A stretch of DNA of 64,000 bases, taken from assembly GCF_949987535.1 (NCBI RefSeq), contig NC_080067.1:43894910-43958909 (forward strand). Direction: 5' to 3'. Below, one piece after another: positions 11,339-22,156 of this stretch. The translations under genes and the position numbers were made by a program. The notes under the pieces were generated by a model. That model made no database searches. It saw only the letters and a list, made by a program, of their open reading frames with translations, and was not told the origin of the DNA. Every line of letters begins with the position of its first letter. Positions within the stretch are counted from its first letter, which is position 1. The stretch is from Balaenoptera acutorostrata. Its lineage: Eukaryota; Chordata; Mammalia; Artiodactyla; Balaenopteridae.

Positions 11339-11939
11339 CCTTGCTGCTCGTGGCCAGCTGGTCCCAGTTGGGGAATTTTGGAGGTAGGCCTGGCACCTGC
11401 CAGGACCACTTGTCCTGAGGGTCTTCTCTTCAAAGTTCCTCCAAGCAGCACCGGCTGCCCCAGCACTTGGCAGTTAGAGCAAGGAATCGACATTTGGGAG
11501 CCGACAGGCTCCATCCAGTAGGGTGAGTTGCTCCAGTGTGTACAGCCGGAAACTTTATTTCCTCTCTGTTTGGGGCTTTTTCTCCGGAATAAGCCAATTT
11601 GTTTTGTTTTTGAGTGGGGTACCCTGTTGGAGAGAGGAAAGTTGTTGGTCTTTTACCCGATTTGTGAACCAGTTCGTTTGTTTCTTTGGATGCTAGCAAT
11701 TGTGTGTGCCGTTTGTGTTTTGTTTGTCTTGAATTTCTATCTTTAAAAATGGGGAATGTTTCAACTATCCCTAAAGAAAGTCCTCTAAGGTGCATTTTGG
11801 ATAAGGCATCTGATTACAGCTATGACCCCATGGGTGAGAGGAAGATGATATTTTATCGTAACAATGTATGGCCGCAGTACCTGTTAGGATCTCCACAGGG
11901 GGTTAGGCAGGGTTATCTCAGCACCCTGTGCACCATGTA

Positions 11940-13500
11940 CGGCTACCCTTGCTGTGTTAATTACGTCGTTTATGGTCTCCTGTGTCATTGGCATATGTAA
12001 AAGCCCAAGACCAAACTTGAGGGTTTATTTAGGATTTTCTGTTTGTTCTTTGGGTTTTTCATTTTGTTTGGTACTGTTCCTCCATTTATAGCCAAATCAG
12101 TTTTGTGATACTTAAAACTTTTACTGATGTCAAATGGAGGATAGGAACAGGAAAAAAAACTGTCTGTTCTTGTCCAAGAGTGGGGCATTCCGAGGAAGAA
12201 GAGAAAGGTTCCACTTGAAATCACCAAAAGCTATAAATAGAAACAGAAGTGTCTTTTCCATAAATATTCGTTAAAAAGGGTTTAGCGATCTAGCCGGATG
12301 ACCTTGATTTATCCCATCTGCCAGAAATCCAATTTGAATCCAGCCTCTTTTGCAACTGATGGGTTTTACATTGTTGTACCCAATTCATGGTTAAAACTTT
12401 GGAATGGTAACTGTGAGGTCCCTGTGTTTGTTTTTGTGTTTGTACATGTGTTTATAGATGTGGCATTGTCAAAATTAATTTGTAAAAGAACTCTATTTAA
12501 TTAGCTTAAAGGAAATTAAGTTCTTATATAAATACTCAAATATAAAAGAAACTGGCCAGAATGAGTTTCAGGTTCACATGATCTAGGAACTATTCACTAT
12601 TGAATTAATATCTGGTGTTACAGTTAGTGTAAGGTTGTTGGTTTGATACAGATACATCTTTAGAATCATCAACTTTAAGTATAATACTTTTATTATACCT
12701 AGGTTTACTAGAAATCAAATAAGACCTTATTATTCCTGTTACAAAAGCTTTTAATTAAATAAAATAGAGGTAAATGAAGTAAAGAGTTTTGGGTAAACTC
12801 TATGGGAATAATGTTTTAGGAATATCTACATAGAATAGTGTCTCTAGATTTTCATAACTTGAAACTAAACTAAGTTCTAAAATAAGATTGAACTTAATTA
12901 AGAAAATCTTAAAGGTAAAGTGGTAAAAAACATGAATTTGGTTCTCTAATAGGACAAAGTTTTCATAAAATATTGAACTGCTTTTGGTAATTGTGAGTTT
13001 CTTTAAGTGATCTGTATTTGCCATTGAGATCTTTTATCATTGGTTAAAACTTTCTGATATTTTTGACAAACTTCCCAAAGATCAAGTTCTAAGTGAGGTT
13101 CATTTGGTCTCTGGCTAACTTTGGGGCTTTCTGGAGAGTTCCTGGAACACCTCACATTACTTGTTTTCTCTCCATCTGAGAGAGAGGAATATTAAACTCA
13201 TTGGGCTTATTTGGTGTGTTGAACTGCATGGGAGGCATTATCAAATGAGCGGTGATAAAACTTCTTAGATTGTATCATATGAGTAAATGTTATTAATATA
13301 CACATTCTAGAAATTATATGGAACTTCTAAAATTCTGGTATAGCCTGGTAAGTGAAGCCAGTCATAATTTTACTAATTATCTTAAATTGTTTGTCACGGC
13401 GGTAATCAAGATTCTGTTCAATTGCATTGTAATCCCAGTTGGTTGATGCCAAAGCAAGCAGGCATCCTTTTAATGGTTAGATGATCAATTGCTAGCTATG
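11940..13500. other. Unexplained AT-rich segment splitting gag matrix
   Basis: Roughly 1.5 kb of AT-rich, non-coding-looking DNA lies between the two halves of the gag matrix coding region. Only short frames occur. I do not recognise an L1, SINE, LTR or DNA transposon in it and see no obvious target duplication. It could be an unknown insertion, a family-specific feature of this ERV or captured host sequence. Boundaries are estimated from where the gag pattern stops and resumes. Confidence 0.5.
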
Positions 13501-13733
13501 GTTTTACAGTGGCTTTTGAATAACTCTATAGCTATTCTGTGAAGAAGCAGGGAAGAATGGTGAAATCCTTTATGTGCAAACATTTGTACTATTATCAGAA
13601 AACATAAGAAAAAGAAGGGAGTGAGAGTGAGGATATGTTGCTTCAAACCTTAACTCCTCTGGCTGAGCTAGCTGTTCCAGAGGCTCTGGCCGTTATGCCA
13701 ATATATCCACCCCTTCCACCACCTTCCATTCTT

Positions 13734-14773
13734 TTTTTTCCAAATCAAAACCAAATTTATTTCACAAACCTAAATAAAGGGAAAGACATCCCGTGTTCAT
13801 GGATTAGAAAATTTAATATTGTCAAGATAGCAATACAACCCAAAGCGATCCACAGGTGCAATGCAATCCCTATCAAAATTCTAATGCTACTTTTTTGTAG
13901 AAATGGAAATGCTGATCCTCAAATTCATACAGGATTTCAGGGGTTCCCAAACAGCCAAAAAATGTAGAAAAAGAATAAAACTGGAGGCGTCACACTCCCC
14001 ACTCTCAAAACTTACTACAAAACTACAGTAATCAAAGCAATGTGAATTAATATGTAGATCAGTGGAATAGACATAAGATTCCAGATATAAAACCATACAT
14101 ATATGCTCAACTGATTTTTTTAAACATCTTTATTAGAGTATAATTGCTTTACAATGGTGTGTTAGTGAAAACCATAATTCAAAAAGAGTCATGTACCAAA
14201 ATGTTCATTGCAGCTCTATTTACAATAGCCAGGACATGGAAGCAACCTAAGTGTCCATCAACAGATGAATGGATAAAGAAGATGTGGCACATATATACAA
14301 TGGAATATTACTCAGCCATAAAAAGAAATGAAATTAAGTTATTTGTAGTGACGTGGAAGGACCCAGAGTCTGTCATACAGAGTGAAGTAAGTCAGAAAGA
14401 GAAAAACAAATACCATATGCTAACACATATATATGGAATCTAAGAAAAAAAAAAAAGGTCATGAAGAACCTAGGGGCAAGACAGGAATAAAGACACAGAC
14501 CTACTAGAGAATGGACTTGAGGATATGGGGAGGGGGAAGGGTAAGCTGTGACAAAGTGAGAGAGTGGCATGGACATATATACACTACCAAACGTAAAATA
14601 GATAGCCAGTGGGAAGCAGCCGCATAGCACAGGGAGATCAGCTCGGTGCTTTGTGACCACCTAGAGGGGTGGGATAGGGAGGGTGGGAGGGAGGGAGATG
14701 CAAGAGGGAAGAGATATGGGAACATATGCATGTGTATAACTGATTCACTTTGTTATAAAGCAGAAACTAACAC
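13734..14773 (-). mobile_element. Rearranged L1 insertion (twin-priming inversion with probable 3' transduction)
   Basis: Flanked by a perfect 13-bp target duplication accttccattctt (13721-13733 and 14774-14786). Three parts: (1) 13734-14115, an L1 ORF2 piece in plus orientation, next to a short T run at 13732-13739; (2) 14116-14165, the last 50 bp of L1 in minus orientation, beginning with a T run; (3) 14166-14773, ORF2 C-terminus and 3' UTR in plus orientation, ending exactly where part 2 begins in L1 coordinates. Parts 2 and 3 are what twin priming produces for a minus-strand insertion. Part 1 then occupies the place of a 3'-transduced flank ending in its own poly(A). Confidence 0.7.
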
Positions 14774-15550
14774 ACCTTCCATTCTTATGCAGCCCCAATT
14801 CCTAACACTGAGGCTCAGGGCTTCCCCTCCTTATAAGGATCGATTAGAAAATCCTGTGTTAGTTTCTGGGGCACAGGGACTTGGTCTCATATCGCCATCT
14901 AAGACCCAACAGGGCACCCAATTTGGTTTCAGGACAGGACAATTTCTCTTGTGCCATTATCTCGTAGGGGGCCTAAATGCAAACGACCAGCCGGCTAGGT
15001 TTCTCAGACTTCTTTAGTTGGAAAGATCGCAACCCTCCTCATAGGGAGGATCCTCTACACCTGAAGCCCACTTGGTAGCACTCACAGCTGAACCAAACTG
15101 GGACCCTCGTAAGGGAAGAAGGCCCTTATTAGAGCACTACTTATTAGTGCATCTTGGCAGAGCTTTGAAAAGGAAAACCAAAGCAAAAGATTTTGAACAA
15201 AATTCAAGAAATTCAGCAAAACAAACAAAGACCTCTCTGAATTTTGGAAAAGATTTATCAGGCCTACAGACATCATACTAATGCAGATCCCGAGGCCCCT
15301 GAAAATATTAGAGTGGTAAATTTGACCTTTTGGGGCAAAATGCCTCGGGTATCAAGAGAAAGTTGCAAAAATTAGATGGGACATTTGGAATGAACCCTTC
15401 TCAACTGGTAGATGTTGCTTTTAAAGTATTGAACAGGGAACAACAGAAGAAAGAAGATGCAAAATGAAATGCCACTTTTTTGGCAGCGGCATTGGATTCC
15501 CAGAGGCGAGTAACTGGAAGAGAGGTAAGCCCCCACTGGGGAAGGAACAA

Positions 15551-15592
15551 TGTGCTTACTGTAAGGAGGAGGAACACTGGAAAACAGATTGC
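15551..15592 (+). other. Retroviral nucleocapsid zinc knuckle
   Basis: Encodes Cys-X2-Cys-X4-His-X4-Cys with all four metal ligands intact (Cys codons at 15551, 15560 and 15590; His at 15575). A single knuckle is typical of gammaretroviral nucleocapsid. It is followed within two codons by a stop. Confidence 0.85.
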
Positions 15593-15714
15593 CTAGGCTA
15601 AAACAGAAGAGCAATAAAAGATGAGAGCCTCTCATGGTAGAAAGAGAGGAACCCTCTGAAGAGGCCCAGGGGCTCCCTTGGACTTGAGTGCCTAATTCTC
15701 CACAAAAGGATCTC

Positions 15715-15800
15715 CCTGGGTAAAATTGACAGTGGGGAATGAGCTGATTAACTTCCTGATAGACCTCACCCTGAAGTTTTTCACCAGAATAGCTTGACAT
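15715..15800 (+). pseudogene. pro: ERV protease remnant, active site lost
   Basis: Retroviral aspartic protease processes the polyprotein. A short frame here shows the family's N-terminal pattern (hydrophobic-Thr-Val-Gly...Phe-Leu-Ile-Asp). The catalytic Asp-Thr-Gly-Ala motif reads Asp-Leu-Thr-Leu, and a stop follows about ten codons later. The Asp is kept but the conserved Thr-Gly pair is gone, so no activity is expected. Assignment rests on position after the zinc knuckle and this one motif. Confidence 0.5.
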
Positions 15801-16227
15801 CAGAGTCCCACCAGAACATGCTTTAAGCCTACAGATGGCACTCATGAAAACCCCAGAAAAGGAGACAGAGCTCTTTCCCCCAAGGTCTTGAAAAATAACC
15901 CAAAGACTGCTGTCAGACCTCCCCAGATGGGAACTCAACACAGAGGAACCTGTCCCACCAAGGACTGAAAAATAGACTTTACTCACTTGCCTTGGACTGC
16001 AAGAAGTTTCAGATAACCTGCTAATGTTTGTGTGGACACTTTTTTAGGATAAGTGGAAGCATATCCCACCTGGACAGAAAATCTCTGAAGTGGTTAAAGC
16101 CCTCCTGGGGAAATTATCCCCTGATTTGGATGAAAGCATTAAAACTGCATTCATCCTGGAGACCACAATCAACAGGAAAAAACCAAGAAAATGAATTATA
16201 CATTAAAAAGGAATGTAGCTAAATACA

Positions 16228-16290
16228 TCAAGAGACTAATTTAACTTGGATTAAGGCCTCACCAGTTGCCCTGCTCTTGAGGTTGTCCCC
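16228..16290 (+). pseudogene. Possible ERV integrase scrap
   Basis: One frame around 'acttggattaaggcctcaccagttgccctgctcttgagg' resembles the Trp-x-x-Ala-Leu-Pro-x-Ala-Leu-Leu pattern found in gammaretroviral integrase, with substitutions. Very short; could be chance. Confidence 0.3.
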
Positions 16291-16817
16291 CAAAATGAAA
16301 AAGCCATTATGGAAATTATGATTATTTTGGTGTCTGTTACCACTAACTAAGCCCAGGCAGTTTGTTTTACATTTCAAACCCCTGGAAAGGACAGGCTTGG
16401 GGTGGCGGTGTTGAGTAAGGTGAAAGTTCAAAGGCTGCTGAGGTTACAGTGACGGTAGCAGAGCAAAGTACTTCCACTTCAATTACAAAGTTCAAGAGGG
16501 CAAGGAGCCCCCCGAAGATGGAATTAAAACAGCAGATGCCACAGAGCTCTGGCTGCTGAGAATGCTGAAAACATGAAGCAACTAAATTGACTGTCTGGAT
16601 TGCTGTGGGAGCAGACACTTTTGGTTTATACCTGCAAGGAGAGATGGAGAGATGCTTTCTGTAAATGAGAATGAATGACTTGAAGGTAATCTATTTAAGT
16701 AGTGAGCTTGAGTCGTCCTTACCTCTAAGGAAGACAAGCAGCCCCATATAGCTGAATATCTTTTTGGTGTTATTAGAGAGAATGACACCATTACTGTGAA
16801 GTTAGTCCCTGACTTTA

Positions 16818-19131
16818 CAGGTGTACCTGTTTTATTGCACTTCACCTTATTGTGCTTCACAAATACTGCCTTTCTTTATAAATTGAAGGTCTGTGGCAAC
16901 CCTGCATCAAGCAAGTCATTTTTTCAACAGCATTTGCTCGCTTCCTGACTTTGTCCCATTTTAGTAATTCTTGCAGTATTTCAAACTTTTTCATTATTAT
17001 ATTTGTAATGGTGATCTGTGATCTTTGTTGCTATTGTAATTGTTTGGGGGCACCACAAACTGTGCCCATATCAGATGCAAACTTAATTGATAAATGTTGT
17101 TTGTGTTCTGACTGCTCTGCTGACCAGCCTTTCCCCATCTCTCTCCCTCTCCTTGGGGCTCCCTATTCCCTGAGACACAATAATATTGAAATTCAGCCAA
17201 CTAACCCTACGGTGGCCTCTAAGTGTTCAAGTGAAAGAGTCACACATCTCTCACTGTAAATCAAACACTAAAAATGACTAAGCTTAGTGAGGAAGGCATG
17301 TCAACAGCTGAGGCAGGCCAAAAGCTAGGCCTCTTGCACCAAACAGTTAGCCAAGTTGTAAATGCAAAGGAAAAGTTCTTGAAGGAAATTAAAAGTGCTA
17401 CTCCAGTGAACACATGAATGATAAGAAAGAAAAACAGCCTCTTTGCTGATATGGAGAAAGTAGTAATGGTCTGGACAGAAGATCACACCAACCACAACAT
17501 TCCCTTAAGCCAAACCTAACCCAGAGCAAGGCCCTAATTCTCTTCAATTCTGTGAAGGCTGAGAGAGATCAAGAAGCTGCAGAAGAAATCTAACAGAGGT
17601 TGGTTAATGAGGTTTAAGGAAAGAAGCCATCTCCACAACATAAAAGTACAGGGTGAAGCAGCAAGTGCTGAACGGAAGTGGCTACGCTAAACAACAGATC
17701 TTCAGTGTAAACAAAACAGCCTTATGTAGGAAAGAGATGCCATCTAGGACTTTCATAGCTTGAGAGGAGAAATCAATGCCTGGCTTCAAAGCTTCAAAGG
17801 ACAGGCTGACTCTCTTGTTTGGGGCTAATGCAGCTGGTGATTTTAAATTGAAGCCAGGGCTCATTTACCATTCTGAAAATCCTAGGGCCCTTAAGAATTA
17901 TGCTAAATCTACTCTGCCTCTGCTCTATAAATGGAAAAATAAAGCCTAGATGACAGCACATCTGTTAAAAACATGATTTACTGAATATTTTAAGCCCACT
18001 GTTGAGACTTACTGCTCAGAAAAAAAAACCCTGTCAAAATATTACTGCTCACTGATAACGCACCTGGTCACCCATGAGCTCTGATGGAGATGTACAATGA
18101 GATTTATTCATGCTTGCAAACACAACATCCATTCTGCAGCCCATGAATCAAGGAATAATTTTGGCTTTCAAGACTTATTATTTAAAAAATACATTTTATA
18201 GTGCTATAGTTGCCATAGATAGTGATTCCTCTGATGGATCTGAGCAAAGCTAATTGAAAACCTTCTGGAAAAGATTAATCATTTTACATGCCATTAAGAA
18301 CATTCATGATTCATGGGAAGAGGTCAAAATAACAATATTAACAGGAGTTTGGAAGAAGTTTATTCCAACCCTCATGGATGACTTTGAGGGGATCAAGCCT
18401 TCAGGGGAGGAAGTAACTGCAGATGTGGTGGAAATAGCAAGAGAACTAAAATTGGAAGTGAGACCTGAAGATGTGACCGAATTGCTGCAATCTCATGATA
18501 AAACTTTAATGGATGAGGAGTTTCTTCTTATGGATGAGCAAGGAAAGTGGTTTCTTGAGATGGAATCTACTCCTGGTGAAGGTGCTATGAAGATTGTTGA
18601 GATAACAACAAAAGTTTTAAAACATTACATAAACTTAGTTGATAAAGCAGCGGCAGGGTGTGAGAGGATTGACTCCTAATTCTGAAAGTTCTACTGTGGG
18701 TAAAATGCTCTCGAACAGCATTGCAGGCTACAGAGCAATGGTTCATGAAAGGAAGAATCAATTGATGCATCAAACATCATTGTCTTATTTCAAGGAATCG
18801 TCACAGCCACCCACCCTTCATCAGCCACAACCCTGATCAGTCAGCAGCATCAACATCAAGGCAAGACCCTCCACCAGCAAAAAGATTACAACGCGCTGAA
18901 GGCTCAGATGATGGTTAGCACTTCTTAGCAATAAAGTATTCCTTAGTTAAGGTGTGTACATTGTTTTTTTAGACTTAATGCGATTGCACACTCCGTAGAC
19001 TACAGTATAGTGTAAATATAACTTTTTACATGCGTTGGGAAACCAAAAATTTCTTGTGACTCACTTTATTGCAATATTCGTTTCGTTGTGGTGGTCTGGA
19101 ATCAAACACGCAATATCTCTGAGCTATGCCT
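16818..19131 (+). mobile_element. Tigger1 DNA transposon, nearly full length
   Basis: Starts caggtgtacctgttttattg after a TA and ends ...caatatctctgagctatgcct before a TA. These are the terminal inverted repeats and TA target duplication of pogo-type Tigger1 elements. About 2.31 kb, against about 2.4 kb for the family as I recall it. It contains a degraded transposase gene in the plus orientation. It lies directly after the ERV remnant. Confidence 0.9.
17212..18917 (+). pseudogene. Tigger1 pogo-like transposase (broken)
   Basis: The intact protein is a CENP-B/jerky-type DDE transposase that cuts at the Tigger inverted repeats in the nucleus. Coding begins at 17212, where the family's start codon ATG is GTG. 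Homology continues through the helix-turn-helix N-terminus and the DDE core, with many stops and frameshifts. The longest surviving open piece is 18254-18679 (141 codons), which covers the C-terminal part, including the acidic stretch rich in Glu-Val/Leu. A stop at 18679 replaces a continuing reading frame. The family's C-terminal tail can be followed in another frame to about 18917. Clearly non-functional. Confidence 0.8.
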
Positions 19132-19349
19132 ATATATCTGCATGCCGCAGTTTCAATAGTAATGTTTCACCTATACGACTGCTTAACTCCACAGAAAGTA
19201 TTTGAAAGGATGTGATTGTAGGTAGGCTATTATTTATTATGAAATTATTCAAAATAGGAAGACCTATAAAGAATAATAAAATGAACCTCTTAACAACCGC
19301 TATGTATGAAGAAAGCATTGCAAATGGACTTGAAACTCTCTATGTATCT

Positions 19350-19732
19350 CCTCTCCAAATGTAATTCATTCCCTGCCTTACACAGGTAACTTCTGTCCTG
19401 AATTTGGTAATTATCATTCCAATTCATTTCTACACATGTTTACTACATATATATATATAACCATAGCATTGTTTTATACTCTATATATTTAAACTTTACA
19501 TAAATGATGTGATACTGCATGAATCTTTCTCTATTTTTAAGTCTCACGTTTGTGAGACTTATCTATCTTGATATATTTATCTCTAGTTGATTTTCAGTGC
19601 TATATATTATTCCCTTGCATATTGTTTCACTTTTTTATCCTTCTTCTGGGTGATGGTTGTTTCTGGTCTTTGCAATGACAAAAAATATGAAAATATTGAG
19701 TTTTTGTGTGCAAAGTCAAATGTTTATTTGGC
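19350..19732 (-). mobile_element. Old L1M fragment, left part
   Basis: On the minus strand this matches old L1 3' regions (plus-strand cues: 'gtaacttctgtcctgaatttgg', 'aaactttacataaatgatgtgatactgcatg'). It continues after the hAT insertion at 21354. Confidence 0.5.
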
Positions 19733-21353
19733 TGATGATTCTCAAAGTATGGTCCATAGACCCCTGATGGGCCCAAGACCCTTTCAGGCAATGCATGAGG
19801 TCAAAACCATTTTCATAATAACACAGAGATGTATTTACCTTTTACATTGTGCTGAGATTTGCCGATGTAAAAGCAATGGTAGGCAACATGACTGGCACCT
19901 TACACAAACCAAGGCAGTGGCACCACTAGCAGTCATTGTATTCTTTACTACTGTACACTAGGGGTTTAAAAAAAACCACTTAAGAATATTAGTTTATTAA
20001 ATGTCAACTCTTACATCCTCATCTATTTAATGTTCTGTATGTCACAAGTAAGCACAAAGTACTTCTGTTGTGTGTCCGAGTGCAATAGTGTCTCAAGGAA
20101 AAGCAGTTGTACAATTGAGTTGCAAAATTAACCATAATTTTTCTTCGTGGAATATTTTTTATTTGAAAGAAAACTGGCAGACAAACTGTGATTATTTCAG
20201 TCTTAGGCGTTGGACGGACATTTTATCAAAATTAATGACATGAGTTTTCAAGCAAAAATTGGAATTTTTGAAACTTGAATCCAGTTGTAACCTTAACAAC
20301 TTCTCAGTATTTCAAGATTTCTCTGATGAAATGAACGGTGATTTTTTTTTTATGTTGTATAATGTAATTAAATACATCAACACTTGGAAAATCTGTATAA
20401 CTCGGTAAACCAGTATTTTCTAAATGACCAATACAAAATATTACAAAATGACCTACGGGTAAAAAAAATCCTTCCACAGTGCAAGATAGACCATACATTT
20501 TAATAGATTATAAAAAGTTCATTGATAATGTTTCAAATTCCTAATTTCAACTGACCTTTAAAAAACTACCACTTGTTAAGTTTGGAATATAGTATCAAGA
20601 AGAGCCACAATTATCTGAAAAGGCTACTATAATACTCCTCCCTTTTCTGATTCCATCTCTGTGTGAGTCTATTTTCTTCATATACTTCAATCAAAACAAT
20701 ATACTACTATAGACTGAATATAGAAACAAACACCAGCTGTCTTCTATTAAGCTAGACCTAAAGATATTTGCAGAAATGTAAAATAATGCCGCTCTTATCA
20801 CTAAAATTTTTGTTTTGGAAAATATAATTATTTTGTAAAAATGTTATTCATGTTAACATGTAATGGGCTTGTTACTTTTTAAATGACTTAATAAATGTAT
20901 TTTTAAATTTCTCAACTTTATTTTCTAATACAGTAAATACTGATAGACATCACTCACATAAACAAAAGGTCTTTGGTATCCTCAATGATTTTTCAAGGTT
21001 TAAAAAGTTCCTGGGGGGACTTCCCTGGTGGTCCAGTGATTAAGAATCCATCTTGCAATGCAGGGGACGCCAGTTAGATCCCTGGTCAGGGAACTAAGAT
21101 CCCACGTGCCATGGGGCAACTAAGCCTGCACACCACAACTAGAGAGCCTGAGTGCCACAACTATGGAGCCCACGCACTCTAGAGCCCGCACGCCACAGCA
21201 AGAGAGAAGCCCACGCACCACACGAAGGGCCGCTAAAACCCGACACCCAACACAGCCAGTAAATAAATAAATAAATAAATATTTTAAAAAATAAATAAAT
21301 AAATATTTTTAAAAGAAAAAAGGTTCTGGGGCCAGAAATTTTAAGAACTGCTG
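19733..21353 (+). mobile_element. hAT-Charlie-type DNA transposon, inserted in an old L1
   Basis: Left end tgatgattctcaaagtatgg and right end ttaagaactgctg are diverged hAT terminal inverted repeats of the 'cagtggttctcaaag' kind. The interior (20050-21000) follows a known mammalian Charlie-like element, including the C-terminal dimerisation-region code near 20280-20760 ('gaccaatacaaaatattac', 'ccacaattatctgaaaaggct', 'cagctgtcttctattaagc'). All frames are interrupted. A SINE is inserted at 21017. I could not confirm an 8-bp target duplication. Confidence 0.7.
21017..21320 (+). mobile_element. CHR-type SINE inserted in the hAT element
   Basis: Starts ggacttccctggtggtccag, contains the tRNA-like B-box region 'gttagatccctggtcagg', repeats 'gcacgccaca...' modules and ends in a (taaa)n/(aaat)n tail. 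Target duplication aaaaagttcctgggg / aaaaaaggttctgggg flanks it. Confidence 0.9.
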
Positions 21354-21760
21354 CTAGAGGATATATCCAAGAGAAGAATTGCTAGATTGGATTTTATCTT
21401 TGCTAAATATTTCCAAATCCTCCAAAATCATTATCAATTTAAACTCTCATTTGCAGTATATGAGGATGTCCATTGCTCACATCCTTCTCAGAATCCTGGA
21501 ATTGTTTCAGACTTAAAGTTTTGCTATATCTAATAGGTGCCAAAGTGGTGACTGGGGAGACTATACACTTTGAATGTATTTATTGGCTCTACAGATTTTC
21601 TCTTCTTTGAAATTTCTGTTTACACTTTTTGCGCATTCCTCTATTAAGTTGTCTTTTCACATGGACTCTTTACATTTTCCAGGCATGTATCCTAGCTGCT
21701 TTCTCTTTTTACACTTTTTAATTTTTAATATTTTTCTTTTATATAATGGATTTTATTAGA
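21354..21760 (-). mobile_element. Old L1M fragment, right part
   Basis: Resumes the L1M pattern interrupted at 19733: 'atatatccaagagaagaattgctagattgg', then '...ctcatttgcagtatatgaggatgtccattgctcacatcc' and '...tttttgcgcattcctctattaagttgtc'. These are decayed equivalents of the ORF2 C-terminal region in reverse. Confidence 0.55.
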
Positions 21761-22156
21761 GATTACGTAAAGTGCACAATAGTTATGGGTAACATTGATG
21801 GAAAATTCCTTCTATAATTAATTTCCCATAGTACCAGTTGATTTATCATTACAAAAAAATCTATTCATGAACTTCCCTTGTTAAAATCTTTCACTGATTT
21901 TCATTGTATGACATCTAGGCCACCTGTTGTTGGATACCACTTATCTTTTCAGAATTCATTTCCCAGAATACTCTCCCAAGAAGCACATGGTTTAGTGCAG
22001 AATTTCCCAAACATTTTTGGTCACATAACACTCTTTATTTTTAAGTATTATAATGATAAAACACTAGCAGGGGCACAAAATCAAAGGCTCTCGAATTAAG
22101 GAGAGAAGTATAACTGATTTAATTATAGTAAAATATTATTGAAATTTGATGTATGA
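21761..22156. other. No gene or clear repeat seen
   Basis: AT-rich. Part of it (about 21975-22130) may belong to another old repeat, but I cannot assign it. Confidence 0.3.

Larger units (their letters stand above)
11749..15600 (+). pseudogene. gag: ERV gag, interrupted and frameshifted
   Basis: Gag is the structural polyprotein of retroviruses. The frame opens at ATG 11749 with Met-Gly-Asn, i.e. a myristoylation-type start, and a matrix-like pattern including a Trp-Pro-Gln-Tyr block. Homology fades near 11940 and resumes near 13510 with the matrix C-terminal pattern, then a proline-rich linker (13635-13733). After the L1 at 13734-14773, capsid-like sequence runs to about 15450, and the major homology region lies around 15230-15330. 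Nucleocapsid with one CCHC zinc knuckle is at 15551-15592. At least one frameshift falls in the major homology region and several stops are present. Two insertions plus these lesions make it non-functional. I chose the start from the Met-Gly context, which fits the family; an upstream in-frame ATG at 11686 also exists but encodes a non-gag leader. Confidence 0.75.
11316..16817 (+). mobile_element. Class I (gammaretrovirus-like) ERV internal region, decayed
   Basis: Order seen: primer site and leader (11316-11748), gag matrix start (11749), an AT-rich unexplained insert (about 11940-13500), matrix end and proline-rich linker (about 13510-13733), a rearranged L1 (13734-14773), capsid with major homology region (about 14800-15450), one zinc knuckle (15551-15592) and a protease remnant (about 15715-15800). 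A possible integrase scrap lies at about 16230-16290. Reverse transcriptase, most of integrase and env are not recognisable. The right end is undefined and abuts Tigger1 at 16818. Every coding part has stops or frameshifts, so the provirus is dead. Confidence 0.7.

Noticed and set aside
15372..15986. 204-codon minus-strand open frame
   Set aside because: Antisense shadow of the ERV gag and protease region; composition is typical of a chance frame opposite a decayed coding strand.
18254..18679. 141-codon frame as a host gene
   Set aside because: It is the surviving C-terminal piece of the Tigger1 transposase within clear inverted repeats, with stops and frameshifts upstream and a premature stop at its end.
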